This document shows, piece after piece, positions 1-5,225 of a stretch of 8,005 bases of DNA. How positions within the stretch are numbered: the stretch's first letter is position 1; the number at the start of each line of letters is the position of its first letter. The DNA is from Chromatiales bacterium (lineage in GTDB: Bacteria > Pseudomonadota > Gammaproteobacteria > UBA6429): contig JALTJN010000041.1 in the NCBI GenBank assembly GCA_027076405.1, forward strand, positions 1 through 8,005. The letters are read 5' to 3'. A program made the position numbers and the translations under genes. A model generated the notes under the pieces. It was given only the letters and a program-made list of their open reading frames with translations, made no database searches and was not told where the DNA came from.

Positions 1-1
1 T

Positions 2-33
2 TTGAAATCAATAATAAAATAACGGTGTATAAT
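2..33 (+). promoter_or_regulatory. Putative sigma70-type promoter for the cytochrome operon
   Basis: A perfect TATAAT lies at 28-33, about 35 bases before the first start codon. The only -35-like element in view is TTGAAA at 2-7. It leaves a 20-base spacer, longer than the usual 16-18, so the -35 assignment is weak. The window begins here, so upstream elements cannot be judged. The position ahead of a three-gene block that ends in an intrinsic terminator supports a promoter role. Confidence 0.42.
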
Positions 34-54
34 ACCAAAGTGGTCATTTCTATT

Positions 55-60
55 AGAAGG
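55..60 (+). promoter_or_regulatory. Shine-Dalgarno site that decides the cytochrome start
   Basis: AGAAGG precedes three consecutive in-frame ATG codons at 62, 65 and 68. The gaps are 1, 4 and 7 bases respectively. Only the third ATG has normal spacing, so translation most likely begins at 68 and the protein begins MKTIYG. Confidence 0.7.
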
Positions 61-67
61 TATGATG

Positions 68-802
68 ATGAAAACTATATACGGAATTATTTTTGCATTT
101 TCTATATTCCTGACATCTAGTGCATTTGCTGGAAATTGCGGTTTTGGACGTATTGTATGTTCTGATCCAGTTGTTGAGCATTTCAATGTTGTGGATCATG
201 TAGATGTTTTGCAAAAGCGAGTCGAATTTGACGCCGAATATTTTTTGGGCTATAATGGATATTACGATGTAGTTGAAGAGCTACGTGCCCAAGAATATGT
301 AAGAGATAAAGATATTTTGCTTAAGCAAACAGAACAAGTAGACAAACTTATTTCCCTGCTTGAACAGGTGTTAAAACAGCAAACTTCTACGTCCGATAAA
401 GACAAAAACGATAAGACAGAAAAACAGCCAAAGGCTGATAAGCCCAAGGAAAACGACGATAACAAAACCGCTAAGAATATTCCACTAAATAATAAGGTAT
501 TCAAAATTTTTAAGGAACAGTGTGCGTCGTGTCATAGTAATTCTTCTAAGAAAGCTGGATTACAGTTAGTTGGCAAAGACGATGACGGTACTGAATGGTT
601 AGCAGATTTACCTCTAGAATATAGAGTGATTACGTATGATTTAGTGGCTGGTATTAACCTTAAAGAAAGAGGTAAAAAATTGATGCCTCTTGGTGGTCCA
701 GCATTATCAGATGAAGAAGTAGAAACAATCAGATTATGGATGATTGCTAAAGCAGAAGAACTTAAGAAAAAGGGTAAAGATAAAGATGTTCAAAAAGATT
801 AG
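68..802 (+). CDS. Exported monoheme c-type cytochrome with a coiled-coil N-terminal region
   Basis: This 244-residue protein has a clear Sec signal peptide at residues 1-21, with a hydrophobic core and probable cleavage after AFA. A novel N-terminal region follows, with a CGFGRIVC segment at 24-31 whose two cysteines could form a disulfide. Next come a helical, probably coiled-coil stretch (about 80-105) and a Lys/Asp/Glu-rich linker (about 106-137). The C-terminal domain has the heme-attachment motif CASCH at 152-156. M206, in KLMPLGG, is a plausible sixth heme ligand. The AGLQL and LSDEEVETIRLWM segments are typical of small cytochrome c domains, especially those of Planctomycetes. By family knowledge it should sit outside the cytoplasmic membrane and depend on the cell's heme-ligation machinery. 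Electron carriage or structural heme binding are both possible, and the partner is unknown. It is the first gene of the block, and its 3' end overlaps the next gene by 17 bases. The heme domain is secure; the role is not. Confidence 0.85.
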   Translation: MKTIYGIIFAFSIFLTSSAFAGNCGFGRIVCSDPVVEHFNVVDHVDVLQKRVEFDAEYFLGYNGYYDVVEELRAQEYVRDKDILLKQTEQVDKLISLLEQVLKQQTSTSDKDKNDKTEKQPKADKPKENDDNKTAKNIPLNNKVFKIFKEQCASCHSNSSKKAGLQLVGKDDDGTEWLADLPLEYRVITYDLVAGINLKERGKKLMPLGGPALSDEEVETIRLWMIAKAEELKKKGKDKDVQKD

Positions 803-1130
803 TATTATTTTTATTGTGGCGATGGCCATTGTTTTTGGTGGTTTTGTAAGTGAAGCCAACGCGACTGGGTTGTTTAGTCGTTTTCGTCGATCTCGGCGAG
901 TTGTGCGTCAACGAGTAGTTGTTGAGCGTCAAGTTGTAGCGTTTCCGCAGCGTGTGGTACGTATTGTTGAAGTTCCAAATCTTGAATATCGTACTGATGC
1001 GATTGTAGTTAGAGATGGTTTTGGGCGAATCGTAGATGTGAGACGCCAACGCGTTGTAGAAATTAACCGTGTTCGTCCTGTGCGTACTCGTAAAGTTATT
1101 GTAGAACGTAATGTTATTCGGAGACGTTAA
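786..1130 (+). CDS. Exported Arg/Val-rich basic protein, function unknown
   Basis: The chosen start is the ATG at 786, with AAAGGG at 769-774 as ribosome site 11 bases upstream. An in-frame ATG at 744 lies deep inside the cytochrome gene and would put a charged extension before the signal peptide, so it is rejected. The 114-residue product has a strong signal peptide at 1-26: MFKK, a long hydrophobic core, then SEANA. The predicted mature part is 88 residues with 24 Arg and 22 Val, one Lys, no Cys and only eight acidic residues, so it is very basic. It contains loose repeats of the type VVVERQVV, RVVRIVEV, RRQRVVEINR and VIVERNVIRR, an alternating pattern that suggests beta strands. The hexapeptide GFGRIV also occurs in the upstream cytochrome. 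I recognise no family. A role binding polyanions such as envelope polymers or nucleic acid is only inference from charge. Confidence 0.75.
   Translation: MFKKISIIFIVAMAIVFGGFVSEANATGLFSRFRRSRRVVRQRVVVERQVVAFPQRVVRIVEVPNLEYRTDAIVVRDGFGRIVDVRRQRVVEINRVRPVRTRKVIVERNVIRRR
1120..1123 (+). promoter_or_regulatory. Shine-Dalgarno site supporting a GTG start
   Basis: GGAG lies inside the last codons of the Arg/Val gene, 9 bases before the GTG at 1133. No ATG in this frame lies nearby, so this site supports GTG as the initiator of the next gene. Confidence 0.6.
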
Positions 1131-1132
1131 AA

Positions 1133-1471
1133 GTGAGCCTAGATTCCATTAAAGATAAAGCTGTACGCGAATTTTCATCTAAAAATCGAAATGCAGCGTT
1201 CGATCCAGCCATTATTATGGTTATTGCCGATGTTATCGTTCAATTAGTATCGGCCTTCCAAAACTGCAAAAAGAATAATGTAGAGGCTGTCAATATTGCT
1301 CGTAATCCTACATGGCTTCAACGTAGAATGTTGCGTAGAAAAGTTCGTAGAGAGCTTGGTGCTAGAGGATGGCGTGAACATGGTCATGATGTTGTGGAGT
1401 CTCTTCTTGAAGCTGGAAAAGACGTGACTCCAGACGAAATGCAAGAAGCTATGGATGAGCTTGACGTGTAA
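1133..1471 (+). CDS. Hypothetical 112-residue helical protein
   Basis: The gene starts with GTG, two bases after the stop of the Arg/Val gene, and is preceded by GGAG at good spacing. It is therefore likely co-transcribed and translationally coupled. I do not recognise the family. The protein has a short polar N terminus, then a hydrophobic or amphipathic segment at about 21-42 interrupted by an Asp. This could be a weak membrane helix or a buried helix. A strongly basic segment follows at about 62-81, with RRMLRRKVRREL at its core. The acidic helical tail includes VTPDEMQEAMDEL. There is no signal peptide, unlike its two upstream neighbours, so it is probably cytoplasmic or membrane-associated on the inner side. 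The intrinsic terminator about 40 bases downstream marks it as the last gene of the block. Confidence 0.7.
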   Translation: MSLDSIKDKAVREFSSKNRNAAFDPAIIMVIADVIVQLVSAFQNCKKNNVEAVNIARNPTWLQRRMLRRKVRRELGARGWREHGHDVVESLLEAGKDVTPDEMQEAMDELDV

Positions 1472-1508
1472 ACATTTATAGCTAATTATACAATTTAGTC
1501 TAAACCTT

Positions 1509-1540
1509 GGGCGATTTGCAAAAGTCGCCCTTCTTTTTTT
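1509..1540 (+). terminator. Intrinsic terminator with a GCAA tetraloop
   Basis: GGGCGA at 1509-1514 pairs with TCGCCC at 1525-1530. Three more pairs inside (U-G, U-A, U-A) give a nine-pair stem closed by a GCAA loop of the GNRA type. The stem is followed directly by TTCTTTTTTT at 1531-1540. It ends the cytochrome block and implies transcription by a bacterial-type RNA polymerase. Confidence 0.92.
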
Positions 1541-1550
1541 GGATTATGGC

Positions 1551-1578
1551 TTGACATTTTTGTTTAGGACGTTATAAT
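1551..1578 (+). promoter_or_regulatory. Consensus sigma70 promoter for the TROVE operon
   Basis: TTGACA at 1551-1556 and TATAAT at 1573-1578 match both consensus hexamers exactly, with a 16-base spacer, one short of the optimum. Transcription should start near 1585, giving a leader of about 23 bases before the ATG at 1608. The promoter begins ten bases after the T-tract of the preceding terminator. It is the strongest promoter in the window and predicts high expression by the host's housekeeping polymerase. Confidence 0.88.
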
Positions 1579-1592
1579 GAAATAAAAGACTT

Positions 1593-1598
1593 AAGGAG
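1593..1598 (+). promoter_or_regulatory. Strong Shine-Dalgarno site
   Basis: AAGGAG lies nine bases before the ATG at 1608, directly downstream of the consensus promoter. It fixes the start of the 81-residue protein. Confidence 0.8.
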
Positions 1599-1607
1599 AG
1601 CAATACA

Positions 1608-1853
1608 ATGTCCAGCGAATTTAGCAAAGCAGAAATGAATCTGATTCGAGCTTGTTCTCAAACTTGGTATGACCTAATTTGTAATGGACATGTAGTAGAC
1701 GCGCCTACACTATATGATATGTTGGCTCTTAATGCTTTTGTACGTAATGATATGGGACCACATGTAGACGCCTTGCGTCGTGTAGTTTTTGCTCTACATA
1801 ATTGTACTGTATATAGACATACTGAGGAATTTGATAAGTTGTGTAAGTTTTAA
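1608..1853 (+). CDS. Hypothetical 81-residue protein, first gene of the TROVE operon
   Basis: This small protein has the best promoter and ribosome site in the window and lies only 17 bases upstream of the Ro60-like gene, so the two are almost certainly co-transcribed. I recognise no family. The sequence looks mostly helical, with four cysteines (16, 25, 66, 79) and four histidines (28, 52, 64, 71). These are not arranged as an obvious zinc finger. There is no signal peptide or membrane segment, so it should be cytoplasmic. Its position suggests it may work with or regulate the Ro60-like protein, but nothing in its sequence shows that. The tidy ribosome site and complete frame make it a convincing real gene. 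Confidence 0.75.
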   Translation: MSSEFSKAEMNLIRACSQTWYDLICNGHVVDAPTLYDMLALNAFVRNDMGPHVDALRRVVFALHNCTVYRHTEEFDKLCKF

Positions 1854-1855
1854 GT

Positions 1856-1862
1856 AAAGGAG
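1856..1862 (+). promoter_or_regulatory. Shine-Dalgarno site that selects the TROVE start
   Basis: AAAGGAG precedes two ATG codons. The one at 1866 has a 3-base gap and is in another frame. The one at 1871 has an 8-base gap and opens the long TROVE frame, so 1871 is the start. Confidence 0.8.
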
Positions 1863-1870
1863 AAAATGTT

Positions 1871-3490
1871 ATGGCGAATAAGGAACTTTTTGTATCTGCT
1901 AATCGTCGCCCGAGTGAAACCGATACTGTTAATTTAGCTGGTGGTAACGCCTATAGTCTGGACGATAAAAATGCCTTGGCACAATATGTGGTCACTGGTG
2001 TTTTTGGAAATACCTACTATGAGAAGGCTGGTGAACAACTAGACCGAGTTAAGAAGTTGTGCCAAAATGTTGAGCCAGAGTTTATTGCTAAGCTGGCAGT
2101 TTATGGCCGTCAAAACGCCAAAATGAAGGACACTCCAGCCTATTTGCTTGCCCATTTATGTGCCATTGGAGAACTCAATCTAGTACGCAAAATCTTCGAT
2201 AGAGTTATCAATAATCCCAAGATGCTCTATAATTTTGTACAGATCGTCCGTTCGGGTCAAACTGGTCGTAAGTCATTCGGTACTGCGGTTAAGAGATTGA
2301 TTCAAAATTGGATTAGAAATCGTGATGGTGATAAGCTGTTTTTGGCATCTGTGGGATATTCTAATCCTTCTATGGCTGATGTAATTAAGATGGTTCATCC
2401 AAGACCAAAGCATGACGCTCAATCTACCTTGTTTGCGTATTTGTTAGGAGCTAAAGTCTCTGATGAGGAACCGTATGATCTATATATGCAGACTAAGAAT
2501 GGTCAAGTAAAAGTTGGGGAGTTTGACCAATTACCTCCACTTGTCCAAGATTTTGAATGGTTCAAATATGATAATACTCAACCATTGCCTGATCTTGACT
2601 ATAGAGCTTTGACTAATTGTGATCTCACTGTAGAACATTGGGAGCAAATTACTACTAATATGCCCTGGAATACCCTACGCCTTAATCTTAATACTTTGGC
2701 TCGTAATGGGGTATTTAATAATCCAGAAATAGTGGACTATGTAGTTAATAAACTGTCTAGTGAGTCTGAAATTAAGAAATGGAATGTATTTCCATATCAA
2801 ATTCTTACTTCATATAGATATGCATCTAGTGATGTTCCACAAGTGGTAAGAAATGCGCTTCAAAAAGCTCTGGACATTGCTTTGAATAATGTGCCTAAGA
2901 TAGGTAATAGAGTTGGTGTAGCTATTGATGTATCTGGTTCTATGGGTAGTCCTATTACTGGGTGGAATACTGGTAGACACCAATCAGTAGTTACCTGTAA
3001 AGAAGTTGCGGCATTGATTGGTACAGCGATTGCTCGTACTAGTCCTCATGTTGATATTGTACCTTTTGGAACAAAAGCTGTACACTTTAAGGACTTTAAT
3101 CCATATGATAGTGTTTATACTAATGTGACTAAACTAGAACGCGTAAGTAGAATAACTGGTCATGGCACCAATGCTGCTATTGCCATGAATTTACTAAATA
3201 AACTTGGTTCATATGATTTTATTGTTTTTGTGTCTGATTGTCAGTCTTGGGTTGATTCATATACCTCAGATGGTCTAATGAGACGATTCTTACAACACAA
3301 AAATAAGAACGTTAAATTGGCCGAGATTAATGTACAACCATATGGTGATTCACAGGGTGATACTTTACACTCTCGTATTATGAATATTGGCGGATTTAGT
3401 GATGCAGTATTCGATGTGCTAAAGAATTTTGCAGAAAGAGATGATAATACATCTTTTGCACAAGTCATAGAAGAGTCTGTTGAACTTTAA
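1871..3490 (+). CDS. TROVE / von Willebrand A domain protein (Ro60/Rsr-like RNA-binding protein)
   Basis: The 539-residue length is close to animal Ro60 and bacterial Rsr. Residues about 10-330 form the helical-repeat TROVE region, with typical segments such as AKLAVYGRQNAKMKDTPAYL and VRSGQTGRKSFGTAVKRL. A von Willebrand A domain follows from about 345. It has a complete metal-binding (MIDAS) set: DVSGS at 353-357, T433 in GHGTN and D456 in FVSDCQSW. In known members the TROVE ring binds ends of misfolded RNAs in its cavity and Y RNA on its outer face; bacterial Rsr works with exoribonucleases such as PNPase in RNA maturation and decay. A similar cytoplasmic RNA role is inferred here. The protein looks intact, with no truncation or missing MIDAS residue. 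It follows an 81-residue unknown gene in a strongly promoted operon and ends just before an intrinsic terminator. No Y RNA is recognisable beside it. Confidence 0.93.
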   Translation: MANKELFVSANRRPSETDTVNLAGGNAYSLDDKNALAQYVVTGVFGNTYYEKAGEQLDRVKKLCQNVEPEFIAKLAVYGRQNAKMKDTPAYLLAHLCAIGELNLVRKIFDRVINNPKMLYNFVQIVRSGQTGRKSFGTAVKRLIQNWIRNRDGDKLFLASVGYSNPSMADVIKMVHPRPKHDAQSTLFAYLLGAKVSDEEPYDLYMQTKNGQVKVGEFDQLPPLVQDFEWFKYDNTQPLPDLDYRALTNCDLTVEHWEQITTNMPWNTLRLNLNTLARNGVFNNPEIVDYVVNKLSSESEIKKWNVFPYQILTSYRYASSDVPQVVRNALQKALDIALNNVPKIGNRVGVAIDVSGSMGSPITGWNTGRHQSVVTCKEVAALIGTAIARTSPHVDIVPFGTKAVHFKDFNPYDSVYTNVTKLERVSRITGHGTNAAIAMNLLNKLGSYDFIVFVSDCQSWVDSYTSDGLMRRFLQHKNKNVKLAEINVQPYGDSQGDTLHSRIMNIGGFSDAVFDVLKNFAERDDNTSFAQVIEESVEL

Positions 3491-3496
3491 GTCTTA

Positions 3497-3523
3497 GGGC
3501 TGGGCAACACCAGCCCATTTTTT
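3497..3523 (+). terminator. Intrinsic terminator after the TROVE gene
   Basis: GGGCTGG at 3497-3503 pairs perfectly with CCAGCCC at 3510-3516 around a GCAACA loop. An A and six T residues follow (3518-3523). It starts six bases after the TROVE stop and ends only 15 bases before the next start codon. Confidence 0.9.
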
Positions 3524-3526
3524 ATT

Positions 3527-3530
3527 AGGA
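3527..3530 (+). promoter_or_regulatory. Shine-Dalgarno site for the first sugar-locus gene
   Basis: AGGA lies eight bases before the ATG at 3539, just after the terminator T-tract. There is no room for a promoter between terminator and ribosome site, so this transcript must come from read-through or from a promoter inside the TROVE gene. Confidence 0.6.
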
Positions 3531-3538
3531 TAACAATA

Positions 3539-4195
3539 ATGATTCATGAAGTGTTTATAGGCTATGATCCACGCGAAGACCAGATGTATAAAGCGTGTGT
3601 AAATTCAATAGTCAGTAATGCGTCTAGACCAGTCAAAATATATCCACTTGTACAAGCCGAGTTGCGCCATAAAGGATATTATTTCAGGGACGATTCTAGG
3701 GACGGATGCTCAACTGAGTTTACATTTACAAGATTTTTGGTGCCACAGTTGGCTAAAAACCCAGTAGCCTTATTTGTTGACTGTGACTTCATATTTACGT
3801 CTGATATTAATGAGTTATTTGACCTATATGATGGTAAATATGATGTAATGTGTGTTCAGCACGATTATATTCCACACCAGTCGATCAAAATGGATGGTAA
3901 AGTTCAAAAACCATTCAGACGCAAAAATTGGTCCTCTTTAATGTTGTTTAATGTACGAAGATGTATTTTTAGGCTATCTCCAACCGTGGTATCTACCGAA
4001 ACGCCCGCTTATCTTCACCAGATGGAGTGGGCTAACTTTATCGGCAGATTACCAGTAGAGTGGAACTGGCTTGAAGGAGAATATGAAAAGCCAGAACAAA
4101 CACCAAAGGCCATACATTTTACAAATGGCGCGCCATGTTTTGAAAACTATCAAGATGTGGATTATAAGGAAGAATATTGGAGGTATGTAGTATGA
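3539..4195 (+). CDS. Glycosyltransferase with DxD motif (GT8-like)
   Basis: This 218-residue GT-A-fold glycosyltransferase would transfer a sugar from a nucleotide-sugar donor. Visible family features in order are IGYDPRED near the N terminus (7-14) and STEFTFTRFLVP (58-69). The metal-binding DCD lies at 81-83 after a hydrophobic strand. KMDGKVQ (117-123), NWSSLMLFN (130-138) and HFTNG (193-197) follow. HFTNG is the late His motif that helps hold the metal and nucleotide in such enzymes. The order matches a family of bacterial and phage glycosyltransferases of about this length. There is no signal peptide or membrane segment, so it should be cytoplasmic. It opens the sugar block, and its TGA overlaps the next gene's ATG. 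Donor and acceptor cannot be read from the sequence. Confidence 0.85.
   Translation: MIHEVFIGYDPREDQMYKACVNSIVSNASRPVKIYPLVQAELRHKGYYFRDDSRDGCSTEFTFTRFLVPQLAKNPVALFVDCDFIFTSDINELFDLYDGKYDVMCVQHDYIPHQSIKMDGKVQKPFRRKNWSSLMLFNVRRCIFRLSPTVVSTETPAYLHQMEWANFIGRLPVEWNWLEGEYEKPEQTPKAIHFTNGAPCFENYQDVDYKEEYWRYVV
4178..4183 (+). promoter_or_regulatory. Shine-Dalgarno site deciding the start at 4192
   Basis: TGGAGG at 4178-4183 is eight bases before the ATG at 4192. An in-frame TTG at 4177 overlaps this site and would leave no ribosome site, so the ATG is preferred. Confidence 0.7.
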
Positions 4196-4518
4196 CTAAA
4201 ACTAAAAAACAATTAGAAGATGAGAATAGGAAATTGCGTTGCTTACTTCATCAAGTATTAGATCAATCAAATATAGATGATGATTTTAATAACGTGGAAA
4301 ATTTATCTCCTTTAGAATTAGATATTGCCGAATTTTTAGGTATAGTAGTTGAAGTACCAAATATCCATATTAATTTTATGATTAATAAGAAAAATTGGGA
4401 AATTCCAATCAAACAATGGGCTAAAATTATGGACGAGAATACCAAACCATTTACAGTTAAGATATATTTTAATGATGAAATGATTTATGAAACTGATGAT
4501 TTGGATATATGTGTTTAA
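4192..4518 (+). CDS. Hypothetical 108-residue protein with N-terminal coiled coil
   Basis: The start overlaps the preceding stop as ATGA, a classic coupling arrangement, and has a good GGAGG site. I do not recognise the family. Residues about 3-24 (KTKKQLEDENRKLRCLLHQV core) look like a short coiled coil, suggesting oligomerisation. A polar acidic stretch and a helix (LSPLELDIAEFL, 38-49) follow. The C-terminal half is beta-rich and acidic, with segments such as VEVPNIHINFMI and FTVKIYFNDEMIY. It has no signal peptide and no catalytic motif that I can name. It sits between two glycosyltransferase genes, so it may be an accessory protein of the sugar locus or an unrelated inserted small gene. 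Overlap with genes on both sides argues that it is real. Confidence 0.7.
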   Translation: MTKTKKQLEDENRKLRCLLHQVLDQSNIDDDFNNVENLSPLELDIAEFLGIVVEVPNIHINFMINKKNWEIPIKQWAKIMDENTKPFTVKIYFNDEMIYETDDLDICV

Positions 4519-5225
4519 ATATTAAAAAAACTTGTGTAATATCAGTATGTTATAAGTCTTCACAACTCCTAAATTTAAATTATAACCTAATATGCAGGAA
4601 CTTCATTCCTAATAAATGGATTGTTGTCAAAAACCATCCAAATGACAATATAGATATTACAAAATTTGAAGTAATTGATGGCATACCGATGCCAGAAGAT
4701 ATATCGTGTAATGTTAATAAACACAGCCATCATCACGCCTTAGCCTTAAATAAAGCTCTAGATCACATACCCCAAAATACTGATATAATACTTATACTAG
4801 ACCCTGACTTCTTCATATTTAGGCCACAAGCCGATATTATTCGCCATATTTGTGATAATGGGTTATCTTTTTTTGGTGCTGGTTATCCCCATGATGGTAA
4901 AAAACGGCCAGTCAGAGATTTCCCAGTAGCGTTTTGCATGTATATTGACATCCGTAAAGTAGATATACAGTCTTTAGATTTTCGACCAGTTCCTCAACAT
5001 GATAATAGTATTTGGTATGATACTGGACATAAAGTATATGAAAGATATAGTAAGGACCCATCTCATAAGTTTGAAATTGTACAATATGTAGACAATAAGA
5101 ATGGCGATAGATATTTTTGGCAGGGAAAAATGTTCAGCATACATTTGCACGCCAAGCTACACCTACAATACAATGATGAATTAACTAGGCTCCAGCAGAT
5201 CAGGCGATATATTACCAATGATTAG
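4509..5225 (+). CDS. Glycosyltransferase-like protein with DPD motif
   Basis: The 238-residue protein begins with a beta strand (TCVISVCYKS) as in GT-A glycosyltransferases, followed by a second strand ending in a nucleotide-binding-like turn (WIVVKNHPND). HHHALALNKALDHI (74-87) matches the helix before the donor site in GT2-type enzymes, where an Ala/Asn-rich motif precedes the metal site. DPD at 98-100 after LIL is the likely DxD motif. A later HLHAKLHL segment (about 212-219) may supply a metal-binding histidine. It is probably cytoplasmic, with no signal peptide. The ATG at 4509 overlaps the previous gene by 10 bases and has only a weak ribosome site, so initiation probably relies on coupling. 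The next gene overlaps its end by 8 bases. Glycosyltransferase fold is likely; the exact family and the sugar are unknown. Confidence 0.72.
   Translation: MCLNIKKTCVISVCYKSSQLLNLNYNLICRNFIPNKWIVVKNHPNDNIDITKFEVIDGIPMPEDISCNVNKHSHHHALALNKALDHIPQNTDIILILDPDFFIFRPQADIIRHICDNGLSFFGAGYPHDGKKRPVRDFPVAFCMYIDIRKVDIQSLDFRPVPQHDNSIWYDTGHKVYERYSKDPSHKFEIVQYVDNKNGDRYFWQGKMFSIHLHAKLHLQYNDELTRLQQIRRYITND

Noticed and set aside
262..504. Open frames on the - strand, also at 762-1049, 1244-1444, 3241-3468 and 4263-4445
   Set aside because: Each lies wholly or mostly opposite a well-supported + strand gene and has no convincing ribosome site or recognisable domain, so they look like shadows of the real genes.
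744..785. In-frame ATG at 744 as the start of the Arg/Val protein
   Set aside because: It lies inside the cytochrome gene and would put a charged 14-residue extension ahead of a clean signal peptide; the ATG at 786 is preferred.
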